Positions 36,283-45,427 are shown, numbered from the stretch's first letter. The stretch is 64,000 nucleotides of DNA from Rhizobium leguminosarum (GCF_001679785.1 NZ_CP016286.1:2356001-2420000), one strand, 5' to 3'. Numbers and translations are program-made. Notes: generated from the letters alone by a model not told the origin.

Positions 36283-38073
36283 TCAGACGAGCGCGCGGCC
36301 CTTGGCGTCGATCGCATTGGCGACCGCTTCGTCGGTGGCTTCGTCCGGCAACAGCATTTCGTTATGGGCCTTGCCCGAGGGGATCATCGGGAAGCAATTG
36401 GCGAGATTGGCGACGCGGCAATCGAAGATGACAGGCTTTCTGACCTCGATCATCTCCAGAATGGTGTCATCAAGCGCATCCGGCTTTTCGCAGCGCAGGC
36501 CGACGGCGCCATAGGCTTCCGCCAGCTTGACGAAATCGGGCATCGCCTCCGTATAGGAATTCGATAGGCGGTTGCCGTGCAGCAGCTGCTGCCACTGGCG
36601 CACCATGCCCATATACTGGTTGTTCATGATGAAGATCTTGATTGGCGCATCGTGCTGGATCGCCGCCGACATTTCCTGGATACACATCTGGATCGAGGCG
36701 TCGCCGGCAATGTCGATGACGAGGCTGTCGGGATGGGCGATCTGCACGCCGAGCGCGGCGGGCAGGCCGTAGCCCATCGTGCCGAGGCCGCCCGAGGTCA
36801 TCCAGCGGTTCGGCTGCTCGAAACCGAAGAACTGTGCCGCCCACATCTGGTGCTGGCCGACCTCGGTGGTGATGTAGGTATCGCGGTCCTTGGTGTGGGC
36901 GAAGAGCCGCTCCAGCGCATATTGCGGCATGATGACGTCATTGCTCTTCGTATAGGCGAAGGAGTTGCGTGCCCGCCAGCGGGCGATATCGCTCCACCAG
37001 TCGTCCAGGCGGCCCTTTTCCGGCTTCTTCGGCAGCGCCCGCCACAGGCGGACCATGTCTTCGAGGACATGGCCGACATCGCCGCGGATGCCGATATCGA
37101 CACGGACGTTCTTGTTGATCGAGGATGGATCGATATCGATATGGATCTTCTTCGAGTTCGGCGAAAAGGCATTGAGACGGCCAGTAATGCGATCGTCGAA
37201 GCGGGCGCCGATGCAGACCATGACATCGCAGTCGTGCATCGCCATGTTGGCCTCGTAGGAGCCGTGCATGCCGAGCATCTTCAGCCAGTTCTTGCCTGAA
37301 GCAGGATAGGCGCCGAGGCCCATCAGCGTCGAGGTGATCGGGAAATCGGTGAGCTCGACCAGCTCGCGCAGCAGCTTGGAAGCCTCGGGGCCGGAATTGA
37401 TGACGCCGCCGCCGGAATAGATGATCGGACGGCGCGCATTCGCCATCAGTTCGATCGCGGCATGGATCTGGTTGAGGTCGCCCTGGATCTTCGGCTGGTA
37501 GCTCTTCTGGATCGCGTAATCGGCGGGCGGCGTGTAGGCGCCGGTCGCAAACTGCACGTCCTTCGGAATATCGACGACGACAGGGCCCGGACGACCGGAC
37601 TGGGCGATGCGGAAGGCCTCGTGAATGACGGCGGCAAGCTGGTTGACGTCCTTCACCAGCCAGTTGTGCTTGGTGCAGGGCCGGGTGATGCCGACCGTAT
37701 CGCATTCCTGGAAGGCGTCGGAGCCGATCAGTGGGGTCGGAACCTGTCCGGTCAGGCAGACGAGCGGGATCGAATCCATCAGCGCATCCTGCAGCGGCGT
37801 GACGGCATTGGTGGCGCCCGGGCCAGAGGTCACCAGCATGACGCCGACCTTGCCGGTGGAGCGGGCGTAACCTTCGGCCGCATGGCCTGCCCCCTGCTCG
37901 TGGCGGACGAGGATGTGCTTGACATCCTCCTGCTGGAAGATCTCGTCGTAGATCGGCAGGACGGCGCCGCCGGGATAGCCGAAAATATGTTCGACGCCGT
38001 TGTCCTTCAGCGCCTTGAGAACGATCTCCGCTCCCGTCATCCGATTGCCTGCCGCCTGATTGTCCGTGCTCAT
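36283..38073 (-). CDS. ilvI: Acetolactate synthase large (catalytic) subunit
   Basis: 596 residues from MSTDNQAAGN at 38073; the frame extends to 38133 but that part overlaps the leader terminator and is unlikely coding. It joins two pyruvates, or pyruvate and 2-oxobutyrate, using thiamine diphosphate and FAD. The catalytic Glu is E59 in LVRHEQGAGHAAEGYA; the ThDP/Mg site is GDASIQMCIQEMSA with NNQYMGMVRQWQ. Expression is probably controlled by the upstream leader peptide and terminator. Confidence 0.95.
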   Translation of the reverse strand: MSTDNQAAGNRMTGAEIVLKALKDNGVEHIFGYPGGAVLPIYDEIFQQEDVKHILVRHEQGAGHAAEGYARSTGKVGVMLVTSGPGATNAVTPLQDALMDSIPLVCLTGQVPTPLIGSDAFQECDTVGITRPCTKHNWLVKDVNQLAAVIHEAFRIAQSGRPGPVVVDIPKDVQFATGAYTPPADYAIQKSYQPKIQGDLNQIHAAIELMANARRPIIYSGGGVINSGPEASKLLRELVELTDFPITSTLMGLGAYPASGKNWLKMLGMHGSYEANMAMHDCDVMVCIGARFDDRITGRLNAFSPNSKKIHIDIDPSSINKNVRVDIGIRGDVGHVLEDMVRLWRALPKKPEKGRLDDWWSDIARWRARNSFAYTKSNDVIMPQYALERLFAHTKDRDTYITTEVGQHQMWAAQFFGFEQPNRWMTSGGLGTMGYGLPAALGVQIAHPDSLVIDIAGDASIQMCIQEMSAAIQHDAPIKIFIMNNQYMGMVRQWQQLLHGNRLSNSYTEAMPDFVKLAEAYGAVGLRCEKPDALDDTILEMIEVRKPVIFDCRVANLANCFPMIPSGKAHNEMLLPDEATDEAVANAIDAKGRALV

Positions 38074-38133
38074 CTGTCTGTTCCGTTTGATGCTGGGATT
38101 GCGTTTGTGGCCGGAAGCCCGAATTTCGGGCAT

Positions 38134-38156
38134 AAAAAAAGGCCCCTGAGGAGCCT
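38134..38156 (-). terminator. Attenuator terminator of the ilvIH leader
   Basis: On the minus strand AGGCTCC pairs with GGGGCCT (one G-U pair) around TCA, followed by seven T. It lies between the leader peptide stop and the ilvI start, the position of an attenuator. Confidence 0.85.
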
Positions 38157-38164
38157 GTCATCTA

Positions 38165-38212
38165 GCGCATGGGTGGCTATCGCCGGATGGTTACACCATC
38201 CTGCCCATGCGC
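38165..38212 (-). promoter_or_regulatory. Nested alternative hairpins in the ilvIH leader
   Basis: GCGCATGGG and CCCATGCGC are perfect 9-base complements (38165-38173 and 38204-38212), enclosing GGATGG/CCATCC (38185-38190, 38196-38201). They overlap the end and stop codon of the leader peptide. A ribosome stalled at the Ile/Leu/Val codons would change this folding before the terminator forms. The exact antiterminator pairing cannot be settled by eye. Confidence 0.65.
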
Positions 38213-38247
38213 TTTCCCACCACGATAAGAGCCGTTGCGATTTTCAT
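38191..38247 (-). CDS. ilvIH leader peptide
   Basis: An 18-residue peptide, MKIATALIVVGKRMGRMV, with five branched-chain residues in positions 3-10 (Ile, Leu, Ile, Val, Val). It ends inside the hairpin region and is followed by a strong terminator, then ilvI. No Shine-Dalgarno sequence precedes its ATG; the predicted transcription start is only two to three bases upstream, so it may be translated as a leaderless message. It would sense charged tRNA levels for Ile, Leu and Val. Confidence 0.8.
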   Translation of the reverse strand: MKIATALIVVGKRMGRMV

Positions 38248-38255
38248 GGTCGGAA

Positions 38256-38284
38256 GTGATAGACAGAAAATTTCGCAGCGTCAA
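38256..38284 (-). promoter_or_regulatory. Sigma-70 type promoter of the ilvIH leader
   Basis: On the minus strand TTGACG (38284-38279) and TATCAC (38261-38256) are 17 bases apart. Transcription would start near 38249, almost at the leader peptide ATG at 38247. Confidence 0.6.
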
Positions 38285-38396
38285 CGCATGCCGCAATAAA
38301 AAACTGCCCCACGCCTGCATCCCCGAAAATCGATAGGATGAAGGATTTGTTAAAGGATCGACTTTATTCTTCTACGCTACCGCAGGGAGTAGCCCT

Positions 38397-40421
38397 TTGC
38401 TCAACAACGACTTGCGCATGTCTGGCAAGGCAGGCGAGCATGATCGCCGCGATGGCCATACGCCCGGGAATCGCTTTCTCGGCCGCGTCGTTGCATGCAG
38501 CGGTTCGCGGGCGACGATTGCCGCCGTCGCCGAACAGGGCGGCACCGATCTGACCGAACTCTGGTCCGTGGGGCGGTTGATTTCGATCAGCGTCGGCCGC
38601 AACCGCGTCGTTGCCCTCGTCTATCAGATGAACACCGGCAGCCATGCCTGGGGCGAAGGCGAAGACAATATTTTCAAGATCGAGACCGAGCTCCTCGGCG
38701 AAGTCCGTGTCGACGAGGACGGGCGCGAGGAATTCTCGACCGGCATCTCGCGTTATCCCTATCTCGGCGCCATCGCGCACCGCATCCGATCGGCCGACCT
38801 GATGCGCATCTACGATGCCGGCGAAGGTACGACCGCCGTCATCGGCAAGCTGACGCAGGACGAAAGCATCGATGCGGCGATCCACATCCCCTCGATGCTC
38901 TCCAAGCATTTCGCCGTCGTCGGCTCGACCGGCGTCGGCAAGTCGACGGCCGTGTCGCTGCTCCTGCACAAGGCGATCGCGGCGGACCCGAAGCTGCGCG
39001 TCCTGATCCTTGATCCGCATAACGAATTCGCCGCCGCCTTTCCTCAGCACGCCGTCACCATCGATACCGATACGCTTGATCTGCCCTTCTGGCTGATGCG
39101 GCTTGAGGAGTTCGCCGAAGTCGTCTTTCGCGGCCGCCCGCCGGTGCCCGAAGAGCTCGATATGCTGCGCGATATCCTGCCGGAAGCCAAGCGCGCCTTC
39201 CGCGGCAGCGACAATTCGCTGGTGCGCCGCACGACGGAAAAGAGTTCGATTACCGCCGACACGCCGGTTCCCTACCGCATGGCCGATCTGCTGGCGCTGA
39301 TCGACGAGCGCATCGGCCGCCTGGAAGGCCGCTCGGAAAAGCCCTTCCTGCGGTCGCTGAAGATGCGCCTCATCGCTGCGATCAACGATCCGCGCTATCA
39401 CTTCATGTTCTCCAACAACACGATCAGCGACACAATCACCGAAACCATCGCGCAGATCTTCCGCATCCCCGGCGAGAATCGGCCGATCTGCACCTTCCAG
39501 CTTGCCGGCATCCCCTCGGAGGTCGTCAATTCGGTCGCCTCCGTACTCTGCCGCATGGCCTTCGAGGTGGCGCTGTGGAGCGACGGCGCCATCCACATGC
39601 TCGTCGTCTGCGAGGAAGCTCACCGTTATATCCCCTCCGATCCGAGCCTCGGCTTCGTGCCGACGCGCCAGGCGATCGCCCGCATCGCCAAGGAAGGCCG
39701 CAAATACGGCGTCTCGCTCGGCATCATCACGCAGCGGCCGGGCGAACTCGACCAGACGATCCTGTCGCAGTGCTCGACGCTCTTTGCCATGCGCCTCGCC
39801 AACGACCGAGATCAGGACATCATCCGCTCGGCCATTCCGAACTCGTCGATCTCGACGACGAGCTTCATCTCCTCGATCGGCAATGGCGAGGCGATCGCCT
39901 TTGGCGAGGCGATCAGCGTGCCGATGCGTATGCGTTTTTCCCGCGTCGACGAAAACCTCCTGCCGAAGGCGACCAGCGCCAACAGCAAGCAGAGCGAGGA
40001 GGATCCGGATACGGTCGATCTGCGCAAGATCGTCACCCGCATGCGGGCGGTGACCGTCGGACCCGATATTTCGAATTTCCAGCAGAACTATGCCGCGTCG
40101 GTGGCAGGTTTCGACGAGGCTGATGCAGCCGACGAGGATATCGACGCGAAGCCCTACGCGCCGCCCACCTCTTCCGTCGCGCCACTCGAATCCTACCGCC
40201 GCGAACTGCTGCCGCAAACACCGCGGCTGGACCCCGCCACGTCACCCGCGATCGATCCCCGGTTGGACGCGCTCCGCCGCGAGATGCGCCGCGACGAGCC
40301 GGTCTTTCCCCGGCCGGCACCGCCGGCGGACCAGCCCGCCGTCTCCCGCCGGGAGCCAGGCACGTCGCTGCGCGAAAGCATCCTGAAAAAACCGCTGAGC
40401 AGCCTCTACAACAAGGATTGA
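38397..40421 (+). CDS. HerA-like ATP-binding protein (FtsK/HerA superfamily, DUF87)
   Basis: 674 residues from a TTG start after AGGGAG, or 667 from the ATG at 38418. An N-terminal HAS-barrel-like domain (to about 130) is followed by the ATPase with Walker A VVGSTGVGKSTAV (about 175-187) and Walker B MLVVCEEAHRYIP; an arginine-rich later segment is IAKEGRKYGVSLGIITQRPGEL. HerA proteins are hexameric DNA translocases that work with a NurA nuclease in archaea; no nuclease gene is adjacent here. The last 130 residues are Pro-rich and variable. The 3' end overlaps the converging gene by 16 bases. Confidence 0.85.
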   Translation: MLNNDLRMSGKAGEHDRRDGHTPGNRFLGRVVACSGSRATIAAVAEQGGTDLTELWSVGRLISISVGRNRVVALVYQMNTGSHAWGEGEDNIFKIETELLGEVRVDEDGREEFSTGISRYPYLGAIAHRIRSADLMRIYDAGEGTTAVIGKLTQDESIDAAIHIPSMLSKHFAVVGSTGVGKSTAVSLLLHKAIAADPKLRVLILDPHNEFAAAFPQHAVTIDTDTLDLPFWLMRLEEFAEVVFRGRPPVPEELDMLRDILPEAKRAFRGSDNSLVRRTTEKSSITADTPVPYRMADLLALIDERIGRLEGRSEKPFLRSLKMRLIAAINDPRYHFMFSNNTISDTITETIAQIFRIPGENRPICTFQLAGIPSEVVNSVASVLCRMAFEVALWSDGAIHMLVVCEEAHRYIPSDPSLGFVPTRQAIARIAKEGRKYGVSLGIITQRPGELDQTILSQCSTLFAMRLANDRDQDIIRSAIPNSSISTTSFISSIGNGEAIAFGEAISVPMRMRFSRVDENLLPKATSANSKQSEEDPDTVDLRKIVTRMRAVTVGPDISNFQQNYAASVAGFDEADAADEDIDAKPYAPPTSSVAPLESYRRELLPQTPRLDPATSPAIDPRLDALRREMRRDEPVFPRPAPPADQPAVSRREPGTSLRESILKKPLSSLYNKD

Positions 40422-41332
40422 CGCTTCAGCTCGCTCTCCAATGCGATCAGAGGCTCGACGGCCTCGAGCACACGCTGCCGATCCATCGGCCGGAGCGGCA
40501 AGAGAGGGCGTGGGAGCTCTGCCCTGGCGAGTGAGAGAAGGTCGACCAGCGTGTAGACCACGCGAAGGCTTCCGAACGCCTTGAACGTTTGCCAGAGCGG
40601 CTCGAGAAGACCATCGAGCCGACGCACTTCGCCGCCCCCGCTCGCAATCGCGGCCTTGGTCAGGGCAAGCGCGACGCGCGGAAGCAAGCCGCCGATGACG
40701 CTGTACCAGGCGTCGGCACCTGAAAGCAGCGCTTCGGCCGCGCCCCAGTCGCCGCTGTAGCCGATCGCAAGGCTGGTCTTCTCTCGCAATGCCGCCAACT
40801 CGTCTGCGAAATCGCCGTCAGCAGGCAGAGGCATCTTCACGGCCCTGATCGTCTCGATATCGGACAGGCGCTGCAGAAGCTCCCGGCTGAAGGTGAAGTG
40901 GGTCGTGCCGGGATTGTTGTAGATGCAAAGCGGCAGCTTCGCCGCCTCGGTGACCGCCAGGAAATGCTCATAGGCTTCGTCCTGGGTCAACGGCGTGTAG
41001 GACACCGGCGCAAGCAGAAGAGCGTCTGCACCGGCGGCCTCGGCATCCCTCGCCAAGCTCCGGGCATGGTCTGTCCTCAGAGCACCGACGCCGACGACGA
41101 GGGGAATACGACCGCGAACGCACTCGACCGCAGCCTCGACGGTTCGCCGTCGCTCCTCACGTGTGAGAAAGGCATAGATCCCGGTGCTGCCGAGAAGGCC
41201 TATCGATGCCACGTCTGCATCACACAGGCGTTCCAGCAGGCGGCCGAGGGCTTCCGTGTCGACCCGGCCATCCCTATCGGCGGGCGTGGGCGGAAAGGCC
41301 GAAAGACCATGAAATGGAGAAGCGATAGACAT
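40406..41332 (-). CDS. DapA/NanA-family aldolase (dihydrodipicolinate synthase-like)
   Basis: 308 residues of the TIM-barrel family. The Schiff-base lysine is in ETIRAVKMPLP and the catalytic Tyr in LCIYNNPGTTHFTF; IGLLGSTGIYAFLTREERRR matches the substrate loop. It differs from housekeeping DapA, so another 2-oxo acid substrate is likely. It follows a LysE exporter gene by 21 bases, and both are divergent from a MocR regulator. Confidence 0.85.
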   Translation of the reverse strand: MSIASPFHGLSAFPPTPADRDGRVDTEALGRLLERLCDADVASIGLLGSTGIYAFLTREERRRTVEAAVECVRGRIPLVVGVGALRTDHARSLARDAEAAGADALLLAPVSYTPLTQDEAYEHFLAVTEAAKLPLCIYNNPGTTHFTFSRELLQRLSDIETIRAVKMPLPADGDFADELAALREKTSLAIGYSGDWGAAEALLSGADAWYSVIGGLLPRVALALTKAAIASGGGEVRRLDGLLEPLWQTFKAFGSLRVVYTLVDLLSLARAELPRPLLPLRPMDRQRVLEAVEPLIALESELKRQSLL

Positions 41333-41353
41333 GATGCGATCCTGAAAATCCGG

Positions 41354-41968
41354 TCAATGTGAGAACAGAAGGCGCGATCCGGCGCCCGCGAAGAAGACGG
41401 CAAGACTGCCCTCGATCCACCGCCGCGCACGGGCGTAGCCGCGCACCATCGGTGCCGTGGAGAAGAGCACGGCATAGCCGGCGAATATCGAGATCCCCAA
41501 GAGCACGCAGCCGCCAAAGGCGGTGACGGCCATCTCCGGCGAAGCGCCCGGCTTGAGGCCGAGCGACATGATCGCCACCCAGGCCAGAACCGACTTCGGG
41601 TTGCCGAGATGCATCAGAACGCCGCGACGATAGAGCGCGCCGAGTTGCGCGGGGGCTCGAACGACCTCGCTTGCCGGCCTGTCCGGGGCGACTGCAGAGC
41701 GGGCCGCCCTCCAGGCGAGCCAGAGGAGGTACAGCCCGCCTACGACCTTGAGCAGCAGCAGCGCATGGGCATAGCGGACCAGGAGTGTCGAGATGCCGGT
41801 AACCGCCACCAGCCCCCAGCAGGTCGACATCGTTATGACCCCGGCGGCAAGGGCGAGCGCCGGTCGACGCCCTTGTCGCATCGCCGCGTTCATGATGGCC
41901 ATGTTGCTTGGTCCAGGACTGCCTGCAGCGATTACGTAAGCGATATAGACGACGAGAAGATCCTGCAT
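41354..41968 (-). CDS. LysE family transporter
   Basis: 204 residues from the ATG at 41968 (MQDLLVVYIAYVIAAGSPGPSNMAIM); the frame stays open far upstream, across the MocR start, but that part has no family match. Six hydrophobic segments; HLGNPKSVLAWVAIMSLGL is the family middle motif. The MocR gene starts 136 bases away on the other strand and probably controls it together with the downstream DapA-like gene. Confidence 0.87.
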   Translation of the reverse strand: MQDLLVVYIAYVIAAGSPGPSNMAIMNAAMRQGRRPALALAAGVITMSTCWGLVAVTGISTLLVRYAHALLLLKVVGGLYLLWLAWRAARSAVAPDRPASEVVRAPAQLGALYRRGVLMHLGNPKSVLAWVAIMSLGLKPGASPEMAVTAFGGCVLLGISIFAGYAVLFSTAPMVRGYARARRWIEGSLAVFFAGAGSRLLFSH

Positions 41969-42104
41969 TTGCCTTTTTCCAGAAGTTTGCGCCCGCGCAC
42001 GGCACGATCCCGAAGACGAAAAATGCGCCATCGGGAAGCCGCCAATCCGCTTCCTTTTCCTCGAAAAGTGGTTCACCATGAAGCGCCATTTTTGAAGAAA
42101 CTCT

Positions 42105-43604
42105 ATGGACCATTTTGCGATGTCCAAACGGCGCAGCATCATCGAGATACCATCGTTGAACGCGATCAATCGAACGGCCAATGTCGGTCGCCAGCTTGCG
42201 CAGGCCCTGCGGAACGCAATCGCCCGCGGTGAGCTGAGGTCGGGAGAACGCCTTCCTTCGACGCGTAGCCTTGCGGCTTCGCTGAAGATCGCGCGCGGCA
42301 CTGTCGTCGAGGTGTTCGATCAGTTGACCGCCGAAGGCTATCTCGAAGCGCGGGTCGGAGCCGGGACCCGTGTTGCCGCCGATGTGATCGACGTAACGCC
42401 GGCGCTCGCGCCTCATCCGGTAGCGCCGTCAAGCGCAGATGCTGTCGACCTGCCTTCTCAGGCTGCCCGGCTGATCGCCATCGCCCGTGCGCTCACCCCT
42501 CACCCGCCCGTTCCCTTCGCCATCGCCGTCCCCGCTTGCGGTATTGCGCCCGACGACAACTGGCGCCGTCTCGGCAACCGCGTGCGCGCGTCGCGACAGG
42601 CCGCACCTTCGGGTTACCACGACCCCATGGGCTTGCTCCAACTCAGGCTTGCCATTGCCGGCCATGTCCGGCGCGCGCGGGCCGTTCATTGCGAACCGGA
42701 ACAGGTCATCGTCACGTCAGGCACCCAGCAAGGCCTCTATATGGCGGGCCGGGTCCTTCTCTCGCGTGACGATCCGGTATGGGCCGAGGACCCGGCCTAT
42801 CCCGGCCTGACGGCGGTGCTCGATGATCTCGGCGTCCAGACGCATCGCCTGCCGGTCGATGCACAGGGAATGAACGTGGAACGCGGCCTTGAGCTATGCC
42901 CGCAGGCGCGCGCCGCATTCGTGACCCCGTCGCACCAATATCCGATCGGAATGCCGCTCAGCATGGCTCGGCGCAATTCCTTGATCACCTGGGCCGACCA
43001 AAATCGCGCCTGGATCGTCGAAGACGACTACGACAGCGAGCTGCGTTATGCCGGACACCCCTTTCCCTCGATGCAAGGGCTGCGTCCCTCACGCGTCATC
43101 TATCTCGGCACGTTCAGCAAGGTGCTCTTTCCCTCCCTGCGCCTCGGCTACGTCATCGCCCCTTTGCCACTCGCGGAAGCCTTTGCCGGCGCCCGCGCCA
43201 TTCTCGACCGGCATTCGCCGACCGCCGAACAGCACGTTCTGGCGGCCTATATGAGGGAAGGCTATTTCGAAGCGCATATCCGGCGCATCCGCGGCCTCTA
43301 TGCCGAGCGCCGCGCTGTTCTGCTTTCGGCGCTCGCGCGGGCCTTGCCTGAGGGATGCCGCGTCCAGCAAAGCGACCAGGGCATGCATATTCTTCTATGG
43401 CTGCCTGAGGAGGTCGACGACGTGCAACTCGCAGCCCGCGCCCTCTCGTCCGGCCTCGCCCTGCGTGCGATCTCCCCGATGTATGCCACACGGCCGGCGC
43501 GCCCCGGCCTGATGCTGGGCTTCGGCGGATTTCTGCCGGACCAGTTGCAGTCGGCGGTTGGCGAACTCGTCAAACTGCTGAGCCAGCAGATGTCTCAAGC
43601 ATAA
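42105..43604 (+). CDS. MocR-type regulator (GntR HTH plus aminotransferase domain)
   Basis: 499 residues. An N-terminal GntR winged HTH (LAQALRNAIARGELRSGERLPSTRSLAASLKIARGTVVEVFDQL) joins a class I aminotransferase fold. PLP site residues are present: TSGTQQGL, EDPAYPGL, HQYPIG, and the Lys in YLGTFSKVLFPSLRLGY. MocR proteins use PLP as a sensor of amines or amino acids. Divergent from LysE and DapA-like genes, its probable targets. Confidence 0.9.
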   Translation: MDHFAMSKRRSIIEIPSLNAINRTANVGRQLAQALRNAIARGELRSGERLPSTRSLAASLKIARGTVVEVFDQLTAEGYLEARVGAGTRVAADVIDVTPALAPHPVAPSSADAVDLPSQAARLIAIARALTPHPPVPFAIAVPACGIAPDDNWRRLGNRVRASRQAAPSGYHDPMGLLQLRLAIAGHVRRARAVHCEPEQVIVTSGTQQGLYMAGRVLLSRDDPVWAEDPAYPGLTAVLDDLGVQTHRLPVDAQGMNVERGLELCPQARAAFVTPSHQYPIGMPLSMARRNSLITWADQNRAWIVEDDYDSELRYAGHPFPSMQGLRPSRVIYLGTFSKVLFPSLRLGYVIAPLPLAEAFAGARAILDRHSPTAEQHVLAAYMREGYFEAHIRRIRGLYAERRAVLLSALARALPEGCRVQQSDQGMHILLWLPEEVDDVQLAARALSSGLALRAISPMYATRPARPGLMLGFGGFLPDQLQSAVGELVKLLSQQMSQA

Positions 43605-43624
43605 GGCCCGCAACAAACTGAAGC

Positions 43625-44518
43625 TTAAACCGTCAGCCGTTCCCAGCTATCGTCCATCTGATTGCGGAACCATGTCATTTGCCGCTTGGCATATTGCCGC
43701 GTCGCCGCAGCACCCTTCTCCAGTACCTCGTCGCGCGTTATCTCACCCCTCAGCATCGCCGTAATTTGCGACACGCCGATTGCCTTCATCACAGGCGTCT
43801 CGGCCGGCAGATCGAGCGCAAGCAGAGCCCGTACCTCGTCTTCCGCGCCTTGCTGCAGCATTTTTTCGAAACGCCCGTTGATGCGCTGATGCAGCACCGC
43901 CCTATCCGGCAGCACGACGATCTTACGGGCCCCATCGGCGTCGATCACCACCGGCCCCGACCGGCCCTGGAAATCGGCGATCGACCGTCCCGTCGCCTTG
44001 ATCACCTCCAGCGCCCGGACGATCCGCTGCCCGTCCTGGCGGTTGAGGCTTGCCGCCATGGCGGGATCGGCCTCGGCAAGTTCGGCATAGAGCCCGTCCG
44101 GCCCCTCCTCCACCAGCCGCGCCCTGAGTTTCTCCCGCAGCGCCTTCGGTACCTCCGGCATATCGGAGAGCCCGCCGGTCAGCGCCTTGAAATAAAGTCC
44201 CGTGCCGCCGACGAAGACCGGCAACCGCCCTGCGGCCCTCAGCGCCGGCAGCAGTGCTGTGACATCGCGCAGCCAGGCGCCGGTGGAATAGGCCGCATCC
44301 GCCGGCACGTGGCCGTAGAGATGATGCGGCACGCCCTGCATTTCCTCATCCGACGGGCGCGCGGTCAGCACCCGCAGCGTGTCGTAGACCTGCATGCTGT
44401 CGGCGTTGACGACCGCGCCGTCATGGCGTCTGGCCAATTCGACGGCGAGCGCGGACTTGCCGCTGGCGGTCGGCCCGGTTATCAGGATCGCGTTCACTGT
44501 GCTCAGAAGGTTTTCCAT
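43625..44518 (-). CDS. miaA: tRNA dimethylallyltransferase
   Basis: 297 residues from MENLLSTVNAILITGPTASGKSALAVELARR; starts at 44521 and 44548 are possible. It adds a dimethylallyl group to A37 of tRNAs reading UNN codons. The P-loop GPTASGKSALA, the DSMQVY segment and the ending KRQMTWFRNQ are conserved. The start codon is one base away from the start of the divergent serB gene, so their promoters must lie within each other's 5' coding parts. Confidence 0.93.
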   Translation of the reverse strand: MENLLSTVNAILITGPTASGKSALAVELARRHDGAVVNADSMQVYDTLRVLTARPSDEEMQGVPHHLYGHVPADAAYSTGAWLRDVTALLPALRAAGRLPVFVGGTGLYFKALTGGLSDMPEVPKALREKLRARLVEEGPDGLYAELAEADPAMAASLNRQDGQRIVRALEVIKATGRSIADFQGRSGPVVIDADGARKIVVLPDRAVLHQRINGRFEKMLQQGAEDEVRALLALDLPAETPVMKAIGVSQITAMLRGEITRDEVLEKGAAATRQYAKRQMTWFRNQMDDSWERLTV

Positions 44519-44519
44519 C

Positions 44520-45419
44520 ATGGCCCTCGTTGCCACGCTTGTTGCCAATCCGTCAAATCCCGTGCTGACCCCCGAAATCGCCGAGCAGGCGGCCGAGGCC
44601 GTGAACGCTTCCGGTCTCTACTGGCTAGCCGATGGCGTTGCCTGCGACATCGCGCTGCGCGACGGCACCGATAGGCAAGCGGCAGAGGCCAATATCCTTG
44701 CCGTCATATCGAGCGCGCCCATCGACCTCGTTATCCAGGAGCAGGAGACCCGCCGCAAGAAGCTGCTGATCGCCGACATGGATTCGACGATGATCGGCCA
44801 GGAATGCATCGATGAACTCGCCGCCGAAGTCGGCCTGAAGGAGAAGGTCGCGACCATCACTGCTCGCGCCATGAACGGCGAGATCGCTTTCGAGCCTGCC
44901 CTGCGTGAGCGTGTCGCCCTGCTGAAGGGGCTGCCGATATCGGTCGTCGACGAGGTCATTGCCAAGCGCATCACGCTCACCCCGGGCGGGCCGGAACTGA
45001 TCGCCACCATGAAGTCGAAAGGCCATTACACCGCGCTTGTCTCCGGCGGCTTCACCGTCTTCACCAGCCGCATCGCCGCCACCCTCGGCTTCGACGAGAA
45101 CCGTGCCAACACGCTGCTCGAAGACGGCGGCATCCTCTCCGGCTTCGTCGCCGAACCGATCCTCGGCAAACAGGCGAAAGTCGATGCGCTGAACGAAATT
45201 TCAGCAAGCCTCGGCATTTCGCCGGAAGAAGCGATCGCCGTCGGTGACGGCGCCAACGATCTCGGCATGCTGCACCTTGCCGGCTCCGGCGTCGCCCTCC
45301 ACGCCAAGCCCGCTGTTGCCGCCGAAGCGCAGATGCGCATCAACCACGGCGACTTGACCGCCCTGCTTTATATCCAGGGTTATCGCAAGACGGATTTTCG
45401 CTTCACGATAGCCTCTTGA
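44520..45419 (+). CDS. serB: Phosphoserine phosphatase
   Basis: 299 residues. The HAD motifs are LLIADMDSTMIGQECIDELA (nucleophile Asp), ALVSGGFTVFT (motif II), and VGDGANDLGML (motif IV); a variant N-terminal ACT-like region precedes them. It removes phosphate from phosphoserine, the last step of serine synthesis. AGAAGG lies nine bases before the ATG. Almost no space separates it from the divergent miaA. Confidence 0.93.
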   Translation: MALVATLVANPSNPVLTPEIAEQAAEAVNASGLYWLADGVACDIALRDGTDRQAAEANILAVISSAPIDLVIQEQETRRKKLLIADMDSTMIGQECIDELAAEVGLKEKVATITARAMNGEIAFEPALRERVALLKGLPISVVDEVIAKRITLTPGGPELIATMKSKGHYTALVSGGFTVFTSRIAATLGFDENRANTLLEDGGILSGFVAEPILGKQAKVDALNEISASLGISPEEAIAVGDGANDLGMLHLAGSGVALHAKPAVAAEAQMRINHGDLTALLYIQGYRKTDFRFTIAS

Positions 45420-45427
45420 AATTTTAC

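Noticed and set aside
36938..38161. A 407-codon minus-strand frame overlapping ilvI
   Set aside because: It is ilvI read in the wrong frame; the translation is low-complexity Arg/Gly-rich and contains no motif.
38434..40217. A long minus-strand frame under the HerA-like gene
   Set aside because: Shadow frame; the plus-strand protein has complete Walker A and B motifs while the minus-strand product has none.
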